From positions 7,777,549 through 7,841,548 of the forward strand of contig NC_051452.1 in NCBI RefSeq assembly GCF_001649575.2: DNA of 64,000 nt. The letters are read 5' to 3'. Below, piece by piece: positions 48,262 to 60,559 of this stretch. Source of the stretch: Kryptolebias marmoratus (taxonomy: Eukaryota > Chordata > Actinopteri > Cyprinodontiformes > Rivulidae). The notes beneath the pieces were generated by a model. The model saw only the letters and a program-made list of their open reading frames with translations. It searched no databases and was not told the origin of the DNA. The number at the start of each line of letters is the position of its first letter. The stretch's first letter is position 1. A program made the position numbers and the translations under genes.

Positions 48262-49205
48262 ACGTGTGTGTCTTTTAGCAACATATCTCAGTAAGCAATA
48301 AACAAATTGTAATGAAATTAATAGAAATGGTTCATTGATTGTACATCTATAAGGGATTAAGCTTTGGAGTCAACCTGATTCAAGATGGCCGCCACAGCTA
48401 ACTGATCTTAGGAAACACAAAATTGGCTATAACTAAGTCAGTTCTACAAATATCCAGCTGAAATTAGGTGTGGTTGTAGCTGAGACTGATCTCTAATTTA
48501 TAGTCCAAACTGAATCTATAAGATCTGTGTTTAAAACTTTGCCTCTAACCATTTAAATCGGCTCTTGTTAGCAAAATATTTCATAACCCAATGAACAGAT
48601 TTTAATGAAACTTTCAGAAAGTGATCATTAGGTGAATGTCTAGAACTGATTAACTTTTGGAGCCAACCTGATTCAGGGTGACCACCACAGAAAAGGGATC
48701 TTAGAAAATGAAAAGTGGTCACAACTCAGTCATTTTGCAGTTATTGAGCCAAAATGTTGGTAAGTTCGTAGCTGAGAATAATTCACAACACATACTCCAA
48801 GCAGTACACATTGTGCGACAGCTTAAGTTTTGAAAAAATTGGAATTAACTATTGGTGACAACCCTGCTTGTCTGTTAGCAAAAAACCTTACAAACCACCA
48901 GATGGATTTTAATGAAACTCTCAGGAAGTCATCACTGATCGTACCTCTACAACTGATTGATATTTGGAGTCAGCCTCATTTAAGATGGCAGTCTCAGCTA
49001 ATCGACATCAGCAAACACACATGGCATACTCTGAGCGCTAACAGAGCTTAGGATATCACATTTGATCATGCCTAATGTTATTTACAAGTTTGACAAAAAT
49101 GGCTACGACTCAGTCCCTCCTCTTTATAAAATGAAGTTAGTCTAAAACTCTGGCGTCAAAGGCGGCGGGCGATATGCATTCCTTCACAGAATGCTGGGCC
49201 TTTAA
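48262..49205 (+). repeat. family 1 repeat, array of three tandem units
   Basis: Unit starts at 48275 (TTAGCAACATATCTCAG), 48568 (TTAGCAAAATATTTCATAAC) and 48875 (TTAGCAAAAAACCTTACAAA), spaced 293 and 307 bp. Each has an AGATGGC- or GGTGACC-type core and a TAGCTGAGA-like block; the third is shortened. The array ends with AAAGGCGGCGGGCGATATGC and CACAGAATGCTGGGCCTTTA. Confidence 0.85.
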
Positions 49206-52200
49206 TTGTGAATTTATTTTTTTTGTGAAGGCAGCTACTGGGACAGCACCAAGTCCAAAACAAATTTCCCAAGGGGGCAGTAAAGCATGTTATGTTATAT
49301 TGTATCTTTTGGTTTTGCACCATATCGTATTGATTTGTATTGTATCACTTGACTTTCAACATTTCATTTTTCACCAGATAAACTTTCCAACTAAACCTGA
49401 TCTCAACCTGCAGCTGCATTTCTTTAGCAGGATTTTATGATAATGTTGTGCACCCTTCCAGTATTTATTTCATCCTCTTATCAAATTATTACATAGTGGA
49501 ACTGACACACAACAAATGGGAGCATAAGCAGAACATTCCTGCTGTTAGCCTTAATAAAAGTATTGTTTTCTTTTCATCATCATTCAGTAAGGATTTTTGT
49601 TTAGCAAAAATCCCTGATCTGGAATAGAAAATTAAGCTTTGCATAAATAACCCCTTCAGGGTCAGTTTTCAATTCAGTGTTTGTGCGTTTTATGTAATTG
49701 TCCAATATTCTGGATTAACATTGTAAAGCGATGTGATTTAAGCTAAAGCATGAAGTTTTTCTAAAGCCTTAATGTGGTGTTTCACTGTACTGTGACTCTT
49801 AGACACAAAACAGTTAGTAAATTTGTAAATTTTCACTTGAAATCAAGTCACTTGGTAGAATTTGTTTTTTAGGTCACCAAATTCTTTGAGTTATCTCACA
49901 TTTCTCACACTTTCAGACTCAAACAACAAAACTGAGAGAGGTTTGAGACGCTAGCAGCGAGCTCTGTGGATTTTTTAAAAAAAATGTGTTTACAACTCCT
50001 GTGACTCAGTAATGGGGCCCTGCTGCACAGACAAGGAATTTGAGAACCCTTGCAAACGTTTTAAGACATTTTGGAGACTCCCTTTTGAATTCTGTTTTTC
50101 TGCCCAGTGAGACTCTGGCTTAAAAGTTAGTGAAAAGTAATCCTCCAATCTGCTTATGTAAAGTCCTATAAAATTTGAAGCTTTTGTTAAATATGGTTGC
50201 TCCTGCTATTTTCACCAAAGTGATGCCACCTGCAGAGACAACCCAGCAGTTTTTGTCACCTTGAGATGAAAATGAGTTGTGTTAATGAAGCTTTCTTTAT
50301 AGTTTGTAGCCATTTTTTAAAGGATTCAAAGCCTCAGTGTCCAACTGTGAATCACTGGAGTAAATATCTTGAAGTTTTTTGAAAACCAACCCTTCTTTTG
50401 GATAAAAAGATCACACTGCTTCCTTGTGAGCATAAGGATTATGATTTGCCCCACACCATGAAATCCCCTCTCCCTGTGCAGTGTAGCGATGTTCTTGGCA
50501 ACGCAGCCATTGTGCTCATTGTGGTGGGATGAAGATGGCACGAGCCCTCCTGAATACAGGAATTATGAGTTGTGGCTCACCTTAAAAGCTTTGTCTCCTG
50601 CAGAAGAGCCCGTGGCTTCAGCGGTCTCTTCTGTATTCTGGGCACAATTTAGAGTTTGATGCTTTTATGGCTTTGATGGCAAGATAGGAGGCCGTTGTAG
50701 TCGGCCCCTAAATGGGTCCCTGAGATGCGAAGGCAAGAATGATGACTGTGTCCCTATTGGTGTCTGTGAGGCATGATTCAGCCCGTTATAGGGGGATGGG
50801 GAGCAGAGAAGGAGTAAAGTGTTTTGGAGGTCTGCAGATGGTACATTTGAGGCTGCTATTTGTTCCATTATTGAAGCTAATAGTGCCAAACCGAACGGTG
50901 CTGTCTCGCTTCCAAATCCCTGTACAGTTGGTTGTTCAGATTTGGTTTGGAACAAACAGCAGGGCTGAGCTGGATTTGGAACAAGCAGAGCTGGTCAAAA
51001 CTCGCTCATTATGTGTGGAACCCAGTTTCCCTAGCAGCACAGAGAGTGTGTGTGTGTGCATGTGCGTGTGCTACTCTTCGAACCAAAAGAAATGGCTCGT
51101 CATCTTGGCTGCAATTTTCACTGCTTGTTATGCTCTTTTGTAAACTGACATTTGCTCAAACTAAGCCTTATTTTGCTTCAATGTGACAAATGTTGCAGTA
51201 TCTTCAGAGCAGTTTGACTCAGACGTGTAAAATGCACACGTTCAAACTGAATTTAAACCTGATAGGATAGATGTTTGAGCTGCTGTTAGATCCTTCTGAT
51301 GACATGAAGAATCACAGCACTTGACCCCGATGGGCAGGATGTAAGCGAACACCACCCGTAGTGGTCTATCTTTGACCTAAGGACACACTCCATACCCTCC
51401 AACACATAGATCACCCCTCAGGGGTTCAACACTCGTGTAGACTGAGTTGCCTGATGCTTACCTAAGTGAAATCTCTGTATGTGGCTGCTCTGTGCATTAA
51501 GGGCTTTCTAAATGTGGAAAGAGCAACGGGGCACTCCGGTGCAGCCTCCATATGTAAGCAGCAGATGCATCCACTTCCAGTTCATGTCGGCGACTCAATA
51601 ACGTGCACGTCTCTCAGGAAAAGGCAGCAGCAACTCCGTCTGAGGGGGAAGGCTGGTGGAAGTTGCAGAGCATGCACATTCTCCCCACCGCAGGGTTTTG
51701 CATTTCACAGTTTGGTGGGCTGCTTAAACCCACCCCCACCCTTAGCTCCCCTTAGGGGTGACGGGCAGACAGACATTCAGGGAACAAGTAGGTAGAAAGA
51801 CATCTTGATGAGAGGGAAGAAAAAGGCAGGGATGCAGATAGATGGAGTCATTTAGCATTTTGACTGAGGCCTCCGAGGGAAAAGTTGCTCCGCTGGGCTA
51901 TTAAAGCTGTGGTCAGTTCCAGGAAAATGCATCAACATGGAGAACTCTCGCTCAGACATCATGAAGAGGATTAGGAGGAGGAAAAACAATAGATCAAACA
52001 ATGGAACTGTGAATATCCATAAGCATCTATATGCAGACCTATGATTGTCTGAGTTTGTGCACGCTGATGTATCTCAGTATGTTATGTAATCCTCAGTAGG
52101 CCACAGCTGCTTTCTCACACACAGCAGGCATGCTGGGGAGCCCAGCCAACTGGCCCCCGCCGTCCTGTCTTTTCTTTCCTTCTTTCAGTCTCAAAGCATT

Positions 52201-53095
52201 TTCCCGTCTTATAGAATTAGCACAGTATGGATTTTTGATATCTGCAGGGCTGTTGTGTAAGATCCAGTCTTGTTCATTTTCCCCACGCGGTACGGTAAAC
52301 ACCTCAGCTCTGTCAAAACACGGCGGCTTCCAGGCAACATTCTTGTTCGCTTTGTGGTGCACCAGCAATAAAGCAAGAAACCAGTGAGTTTGAATTTTGT
52401 TGGATTTTTGACGACCTTTCACTGACTGGTACTTTATGTATTTTATTAAAATGATCAATCTTGTAAGGAAAATCAAAATGGGACTTCAGACTTTATTGGT
52501 CTTAAGAGTTCCTGGAAATGTTTTCATTCTTGACATATTGCTTTAGTAAAACTGTTAAAAAATTAAGAAATTTTGAATGTTTTGAACAATATCAGTATGT
52601 ATTATTTGCCATTTAATGTGGTTTGTTCAAAATGAAATGAAATAGCCCAGGTGATGTCGCAGAAAACTATAAGAGGAAGCTGACTGAGTGAAGTTGTTCA
52701 TGCTCTTCAGCTTTTTCTGTCACAAAGTTATTACTTAGAACATTAAGATGTGTCTTAATTTAATTTGCACATACAGATAAATAAGCTAGAACAGTAAATT
52801 TTCCATTATTTTATGGTGCTTTTGGATCAAACAGTTCTAAGGACATTCTCAGGGTTACAATAACTGCCAGTCCCATGACAATGACCCATGCTTTTGCCTT
52901 TGCATGCTGTTATTGCGCAAGAGTCAGCTGATCATCAGCACAACCCCGTCACCTACGCACATGACACTCACCATCAACAACACCAACAACTATGGACAAC
53001 ACTGTAGTAGTTGGAGTTGTTGTCTTAGGTCAAACTTTTAAAGTAAAGTTGGAAAGAGTTCTGCAAACACAGAAAAGACAGAGAGCTACAAGTCA
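49206..53095. other. intron 1 sequence; candidate regulatory block
   Basis: 50430-50800 is unique and GC-balanced, a candidate conserved element. A short GT run lies at 51046-51058. No exon with KLF7 similarity seen. Confidence 0.4.
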
Positions 53096-53455
53096 AAAAA
53101 CCCTTTTCTCAAAACATTTCAAGCCAGGAACGAGATGGCTTCTGGTCGTCTTGGTGTGATTTCTAAAAGCAATGAGGTGGCCTTGTGGATTCAACCCACC
53201 ACTGACACATCTACAAGCTGCCAAATGAGGTAGTAACAGTGTCATAATGGTCAACATATGAAAGGGGAAGCTGGCTTCACAGCTCCATGGTGTGAAGGCA
53301 GACGGTTAGTGCGACCAGCTCTCTGCAGGATTTAGAATGTCCAGCACATCCAAGGCAATGTCCATTTTATGTGTCGTGCTTCACGTCAGCACCACTGAGT
53401 TATGCTCCACGTCTCTTTAGATTCCATAATGTTGGCTTAATTAATAAACACACAC
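53096..53455 (+). repeat. family 2 repeat, copy 2
   Basis: Collinear with 29353-29640: AAAACCC, GAGATGGCTTCTGGTCGTC, ACCCACCACTGACACATCTAC, CTGCCAAATGAGGTAGTAAC, GGATTTAGAATGTCCA, CATTTTATG and TGGCTTAATTAATAAA. It has extra sequence in the middle. Ends at a (CA)n run. Confidence 0.6.
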
Positions 53456-56400
53456 ACACATTTGTGGGACTAAGGTGGCTTGACTGGTGAATCATGAATG
53501 GCTGGAGGGGCTCGTCTTTGTGATCTAAAGAGTTTAAAGACTCATATGAGGACTCAGTTTATGTGTTTCACTGGTTTAAACAAGTGGACATGGTAGCAGA
53601 CAATGGTGAAAATTAGGTATCTTTTACTTTAGCAAAGAGAATGCACTTTTAATTGCACAGGTGCTGGAAGAGCATTCAGTTTGTTTAGCCAACCAATGTA
53701 TGTCTATGTATGGACCAATCATAACCTTTTACATCCCTTAAGAGTCCATGCTGAAGCAAGAACATGCCTACTTTGAACCAAGAGCTAAAAAAGATGTGAT
53801 AAGTCGTAAGAACTACTGAGTCTCAGCTTCCCCAATGTAAAAATAAATTATCTCAAATGTCTATAAGGACCGTGAAAAGGTCCCCTGCGGCCTCTAGAGA
53901 CTAGAATGTCTTGGAAATCTGTTTGTTGCATGGATCTATCTCACCTTTTGATTGACATTATTTTATTTCACTGGATATTCACTTGAGAACTAGATGTTTT
54001 TTCTTCATATTCACAAACCATCAGGTTTGAGTGTCTGTGTGTGTTGTGTAATGAGATGTGTGAGCGACCCCCTGAACCAGTAACATCCATTCTGCCATAA
54101 GAGCGCTTACAGAACTCTGCCACCTCCATCTCATCACTCAGGCAGCTGAGAGGCGATTGCCAGTGATAGGTGCCGGCTACTGCTTTATGGGCACTGATGA
54201 AAAGCGCTGATGAAAGAGAGGATGGCTGAGGAAGTATTCATTTGTCTGACGATCTGGTGACAGAAAGAGAGGTGGCGCTGGGAGAACAAGGCAGGGGTGG
54301 GGAGAGGGGTGAACAAGCACATCTTTATGTATGGCTTCCGTCTGCGAAACGCTCTGCCACCCCAGGTTTGATTAACAGTGAGAAGAGGAGCCAGTCATTT
54401 TTTTCGCCTCACTCCGGCGCACATGGCTTGGCAATGACTTTCACATCATTTGAGGCGAAATCGGGAAGCCGTTACAGCACCTTACAGTGAGCCGACATGC
54501 TTCGCTGCTGCCATCCGGCTTGGCAACCACAGGGAGAAAAAGAGACAGGAAGAAAAAGTCCCAGACACTTTTTTTCATGCTTTGAAATCATCGCTCTGCT
54601 CTTCTTTTACTCTGTCTTATGACTCTTTTTGTTAAGAAAGTCACCCTTTCTCAAAGTCTGTCTCTGCAAAAAGTCAAAAGACTTCAGACAATGAAGACCA
54701 CTGTCCGAATGTGGCAAAACCTTAAAATCTCCTACTTTTAAGGAAATAATATGTTTTCCCTTGATTTGAATAGTACAAAACCCCAAAGTAAAATGTAAAA
54801 TTACTGCTATGTTTTTGATGCATTTTCATTCCAGTACAGGATATAAATCCACATTTCCACTGGGCAACAACCCCCCCCCCCCCGCAAAAAAAAACAACCA
54901 ACATCTGGTTTTGCCTTCAGTTGGGAGAGTTAGATTCTGGCTTTCAGTTCTGGGTCAAATGACTCTGCGTTAGTTGCGGGTATTTATCAGCACCAGCCCT
55001 GATAGTCAGGGATGGAAATATGATTCTTGATACACGCTAACTTTCCCTGAGTGTGAATTCCAACTGGAGCATCAAGGGTGAACCATGCCCCTAAAATAAG
55101 TTTTAGACACATTTACTGAACAAAGGGGCATATCAAATGCACAATTCAAAGTGGGGCAATGGATTTACTAGTCTACACAGTAGCTAGACTGGTAATTATA
55201 TTAGTAGAAAGAGCATAATTTAATTTTCTTATGGTATACATGGAGAAACTCAGTCGTTGGTTAAAGTTATGATTGAGTGGGTTTATTGTTGACAAAACGA
55301 CTGGGCAATTTCACTTTGTTTGCATTTTTTATTTCAAGAATATGTTAAGGAAAATGTTATGTAAAATACTAGCCATGAGTCATTCTATGCAAAAGTCCCT
55401 TGACTAAACGAAGGTTAGTCAAGGTTCATTTTACTTTACCCATAGTGTGATTAATCAACCAGCCAGCTCACATATTTGGACATTCATTGTATTCAACAAT
55501 GACCACACATACACACTACATTCAGGCTTTTTTTTAGCACTAATTGGCTCTGACATCCAGAGTGTTACATCCCATCTTCCTACCTACCTGTTGCTAGGCA
55601 GCCTTGGCAAGCAGGAAGATCAGCTTTTGTGTTTGTTTAGCTGTCAGTCTGGAGGCTAATCCCACCCCAAGGGAGCCCTAGCCATCCAGAAACCACAGAT
55701 CCAGCCAAGTGGATCTTCTCTCTGTCCAAAGACTGAGCTAGAGGAATGGGAAGGACGAGATGGACCGAGGAGACAGACAAGGGCAATTTGCCCTGAGTAA
55801 ACACCGCTGCTTGTTGTTGTCATGCGAAGCAAGTCATCAATCACGGCCCTGAGCTCTTAGTGGTGACAGCCGCAAGGACGCGACGCTCTCTGAAATAGGT
55901 TGGAAAGTTTAAAAAGCATTGCAACATTTGACACTTGTTGGGAGTTAGTGCTTTCGTAAAAGCCTTTCAAAAAGACATTAGGTCAAGTTCAGGTGGCATT
56001 CAGTGAGTCCAGCTTCAACCGTCTGCTGTATTACGTAAGCGCCTGGGAGTATCTTTGCATACCGTCACGTGTGTGCACGTTTTGCATGCCGGCTTCAGGA
56101 CTCAGTTGTTGTGGCCCAACATGCAAAGCCTGTATGCTTGTGTTCCCAGGTGCTATAGCTTGGCTCTCCAAAGCTGTCCGACTGGTTGTGCAGTGTGGAT
56201 GTTTATGTTCCGTATCTCACCACCTCCTCCCATCTCTGCAACCTGATCTCATGTCCATTTGTTGTATTTTTGTCTCACTTTGTTCTTATTAAAAAGACAT
56301 TTTATATATATGTATAAAAAACAAAACAAAAAAAAACATTTCTATCTCGCCCTATTTGACAGATGACAGAAAATCAACTAATAAAAAAACAAACTAATAA

Positions 56401-57004
56401 AATGAGCCTTGACAAAAAAGATGCACATCTTTTTGAGGCAATCAAGCCATTTCTGTAACTCTCTCTAATACTTCACCTGTCTACAGGTGTTTTAGTTTCT
56501 TAAAACTATCAAAATTCAACATCAATAAAGGACTTTAATTAGTTGATATTCCATATTTCTTGTCAGTTTCAAGTTATTGCAGTGACTATTGTGTATTTTT
56601 CTATTTTAAACAAAAGGATTCGAGTAAATTTGTCTGTATTGTTGAAGCTTGAAACCCAGAGTGAGGACACAGATGTGAGGTCAGAAATAGACAGAGGCGG
56701 CTTTCAATTGTCAGCAGCTGGCGTTAAACTCGCTAGAAGATTTTAAGAGTCGCAAATTACCCTAAAGACACCGATATCTTGAGCTAAATGGGTGCATTAT
56801 GTGGTTTCCAGCTTCTACGGGTTCAATACCTTTAAAAAGATACTTTTCATGTCTTCGGATTCTGTGCTTTACTGAGAATAGCCCAAATGTCAAAGCCTGT
56901 AAGTGCAGTTTACTGTGAAATATGCTCTTTTAATGTATGCTCAGGAAATAAAAGGCTGTCAAAGCAGACAGGCAGAAGGGGTGAAGAGATTTTGCACCTT
57001 GCTT

Positions 57005-57195
57005 TACTCTTCAAATGGCCTGGGAAGTGCCCTTGTGTGATTTAATGAGACCTGTGGGAAGAGCCATTCATCAGCATGACAGGGTATCTCTGTTTCCCAT
57101 TGTTCTGTGCTGGTATGTGAGGGGAGCAGTGAGTGTTTTAGCCTTAATGATGGGCTGGCAGGCCTTTGATTAGATGAATCTCCTGGTGCTAATTA
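57005..57195. promoter_or_regulatory. candidate conserved intronic element
   Basis: GTGATTTAATGAGACC, GCCTTAATGATGGGC, TTTGATTAGATGAATC and GGTGCTAATTAGGATT are clustered homeodomain-like cores in unique sequence of klf7 intron 1. Inference only. Confidence 0.33.
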
Positions 57196-57616
57196 GGATT
57201 TAGACTGCCAAAAGACATCTGTGTTTATGCCGTCCACCCGCTCCTTTACCCCGGAAATGCTCTCTGGTGTGTGAGAGAGAGTGCTTGACGGGATGGTCAC
57301 TTTGATATTTTGGCCAAAATTGGTACTTTGGGCTGTGACCTGTGACTGACATAAATACAAGCCCTGGAGCTTTTCAAACATGTTTGCAAAGCTGGCTTGA
57401 TTTGTTTCTGAAATAGTGACTGGGGGCAAAAAGTGGTCATTGGCAAAGTCATATTTGTTTACACTGGAGTCAGAGATTCCTTCCCACAAAGTAGTTTAAG
57501 ATGATTCCAGTGCATGAATTTAAATTAAAACAAAGTGCAAGGGTGAATTTAAGTGTTGTGAAATGTACTAGGGTTTATGGCAGTGGACGGATTTAGCACA
57601 AAATGATTTTGTCAGA

Positions 57617-57647
57617 TTTCCACAACAGAAATCCTCTGTTGTGGAAA
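57617..57647. repeat. perfect 13-bp inverted repeat, 5-nt loop
   Basis: TTTCCACAACAGA (57617-57629) is exactly complementary to TCTGTTGTGGAAA (57635-57647), with loop AATCC. Confidence 0.92.
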
Positions 57648-57919
57648 GGAAAAGAGTCGTTTGCGTCGAGGATAAAGGCAGAATATTGCCTTTAAAACTC
57701 TGCAGTTCTCTCAAAAATGTTGGAGGCGAGGTTGAAAGGACATCAGGCTCTCAAGGCTGAAAAAGTCCTGAGATTTTAAATTTGTGGCTTTTTGAAAACT
57801 AAAGCTGGTAAAATATGACTAAGAGTTTGGATCGTTCCATATTTGGTCTATTCTGGTCATGATTTCCTGTTTGGATCCTTTGTTCAGTAAAGGTGACCTG
57901 TGGTACTGTTTTGCAGCTC

Positions 57920-57997
57920 CATCATTTCTGAATATAAGATGATTTTAGTTTAGAACTCTGGCATGAAACGGGTAATATGCAGTCCTTGGAGGAATCC
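57920..57997 (+). repeat. family 1 repeat, end fragment only
   Basis: CTCCATCATTTCTGAATATAAG, TTTTAGTTTAGAACTCTGGC, ATGAAACGGGTAATATGCAG and TCCTTGGAGGAATCC form the terminal block without a unit body. Confidence 0.6.
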
Positions 57998-58864
57998 TTT
58001 TATATTGGTACTGCAACGACGAGGGAGTTTATCATCAGTTTTGGTTCTTCTGCAACACTTCCCCTCCTTATTTCAAACATTTTAAGCACTTCCCAAGGTT
58101 CTTCTGTTTTTATTCTTCTCCTACTAGCCGAAGAACCTTGTTTACAAGAGATGGCTGAGTTCCCCGCCTGTTTGAATGATGTCCGTCATAATTCTTCCCC
58201 TAATAGCATATTTAAGATATAAGCATTTCTGAAAGGAACAAATGGTGGGCAGCTGTTAACAAATCTATTATTCAACATTTTATCAGTTAAAACAAACTGT
58301 CCATGTGGGGATTTGTAATAGAAATGTCAGCAAATCCCAGCTTGTGACTTGAAACATTAAGCAACCCCTGCTGCAGATGTTTTTTTCCCCATCTATCTTT
58401 TAACAAAACTGATGCTATCACATAAATGATTCACCCTCTAAAGTCCCCCTTGCGTAATTTCAAGGAAAAAAGAATTTGATAAGTTATGCTAACACGGAAC
58501 GACGGGATCCCCACCCTCGGCTTGTCTCTGGCTAGACGGCACATCCTCCCACTCCCCGGTTTACTGCCATGTGTTATCCAGCCTATTGCCCCAGATATTA
58601 TTTTGTTGTAAAATGATGCCAATTAGTAAAGCCAGTCGCCACTGGCTCTGGTCCGGCTCCGTCTACGTTCCGGCGGGAAAAGTTATTTGGGTCGGCAGCT
58701 ATTTTCAGCCGGCGATGTTGCCAGGAATACTTCAGGGAGCAGCTAGTGTTTTATAAGAGAGCACATCAATAATTTTCATGTGTATGTGTGCGTGTGTGTG
58801 ACAGAGTTTATTGGGTTTATGCGTGTTTATCATGGTCTTTTTATGGCTCTGTGCTGTGAAAGGC
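57998..58864. other. intron 1 sequence, no exon recognised
   Basis: An 11-bp perfect inverted repeat (CAAGGTTCTTC at 58094, complement at 58140) flanks a 35-bp spacer. 58490-58760 is unique and richer in GC, a possible regulatory block. Short GT run near 58785-58800. Confidence 0.4.
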
Positions 58865-59466
58865 AGTCCTGTTCATTTGTCTGTCTGTTAACAAAATTTC
58901 TGACAAACCAGTGAATGGATTTTACCGAAACTCTCAGAATATGATCATTGGATGGACACCTACAGCTGATTATCTTTTGGAGTTTGTCCAGTTCAAGATG
59001 GCCACCTCAGCCAAATTACCTTACAAAACTGAAAAATGTCTAATTCAGTCAGTTTTACAAATATTGAGCTAAAATTTTGTTTGGTAGGAGTTGAGAATCA
59101 CTCACAAAACATACTCTGAATGCTACACATTATGCAAGATTTTTGCTTAAAACTTTGGCTTTAACTTTATTTAACCCTGTTTGTCTTTTAGCAAAATATC
59201 TCATTAACCATTTGATGTATTTTAATCAAACATTTAGAAAGTTATCACTGGATATGCATCTAAACATGATTAACTTTTAGAGTCAACTTGATTCAAGATT
59301 CAAGATTCATTTTTTGTCAATGTTAGACAAAAAATGGCTATATCGCAATCAATTTCACTGTTATTGAACTAAAATTTGGTGCGGTAGTAGCTGAGAGTTG
59401 CCCCAGACACTTACTCTAAGTTCCAGCAAATGGCGGAAGATCTTTGTTTCAAACTTTGACATGCAA
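58865..59466 (+). repeat. family 1 repeat, two tandem forward units
   Basis: Unit starts at 58888 (TTAACAAAATTTCTGACAAA) and 59188 (TTAGCAAAATATCTCATTAA), spaced exactly 300 bp. The second unit has a local triplication of AGATTCA at about 59295-59312 in place of the usual AGATGGCC core. Confidence 0.8.
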
Positions 59467-60559
59467 GGAACACAAGTTTTTGTTGTGTTAATTCAGCAGA
59501 GCAGGGGTTGCACATAAACTCATGAAACTGTTCACACTTCGCTTTAACGGTCACGACCTGCCATTAATTTAAAAACGCAATAATTTGCCACCTTTTAAAC
59601 GTTAACCGCAAATCCTAATTCGAGGTTTTACCCTTTGCCCCGTAATCACCCACTTTCTCAAACTGAAAGCTCAACTTATGGGACACCAGTCAGAGCCCAA
59701 GCACGCGCCAACACACACCGACCCAGAGGCCAAAGTCAATGAGTTCCTAACACCTTTCTCAGTATGTCTAACCACCCTCCTCCTCTCTCCGCTGAGCAGC
59801 CACACATTGTCAGGATGAAATTGGGGTGAAAAGTCTTCACACGCCGCTCTTGCTTCCCGCTGAAAAAGCCAGCCGCTTTGCACCGAAAGGTGAATGGGTT
59901 CAGCCTGCCGTTGCTGCCTTCGCCACCTCCTAATTCAAGCCTAAACTCACACACACACACACACACGCTGTCTCTCTCGGCGCTATCTCTTGGAGGGGAG
60001 CCCGCAGAGGTACGCTGGCGGTCTGGAAACATCTTTCAATATTTTAAGCAGCTTGGGCTAATCTTTGTCACTCAGGTCTGTTTTGAAAGTGTTCCGGTGG
60101 GATAAAGGGAGGACGACGGCAGCGGCGGCCCACCTTCTGTTCGCACGGCTCTGGGTGCTCATAAAGTGACGCTCCTGCGTAACTCGCCGTCCAACGTTCA
60201 CATTTTAATCAACACTTGTCTTGCAGCACTGTACAACTGACCTGCTTTTGCTGGGTGCGCTTGTTTTCTCATTGCTCAGTCACACACTCACTGTCTTTCT
60301 TGTTTTCTTACAAGGTCATGGGAAGAGGGGTGCAGAGGGTGCAGCAGCACCCCGACGGATGCAAGAGTGTCCAAATACAGAGTAGGGTTGCCCCAGTAAC
60401 TTTTTTTATTTCGAATAATCTTTCGACTAATTCATCAGGTAATTTTTCCCCAAGAAAATCATCATCAACTTTTTAATTTTAGTTCATTTTGTTGATATGA
60501 AGAAATTAAAAGATGGTGATGAATTATTAAAATCAGTTATACCAACTATTTGTCCTATT
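59467..60559. other. intron 1; CpG-rich segment
   Basis: 59690-60200 is raised in CpG, with a (CA)n at 59946-59966. It could be an intragenic regulatory block or alternative promoter (inference). 60380-60480 with TTCGAATAATCTTTCGACTAA resembles a short fish MITE but is too small to assign. Confidence 0.4.

Larger units (their letters stand above)
53456..57919. other. intron 1 sequence; hairpins and candidate regulatory blocks
   Basis: Holds a C-run at 54871-54883, perfect inverted repeats at 55398-55424 and 57617-57647, and unique TAAT-rich blocks at 54060-54220 and 57005-57195. A 99-codon frame at 55993-56292 has no domain. Confidence 0.4.

Noticed and set aside
48262..49205. Family 1 array as a CRISPR or minisatellite gene cluster
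   Set aside because: Units are ~300 bp, diverged and non-coding; a tandem repeat element explains them.
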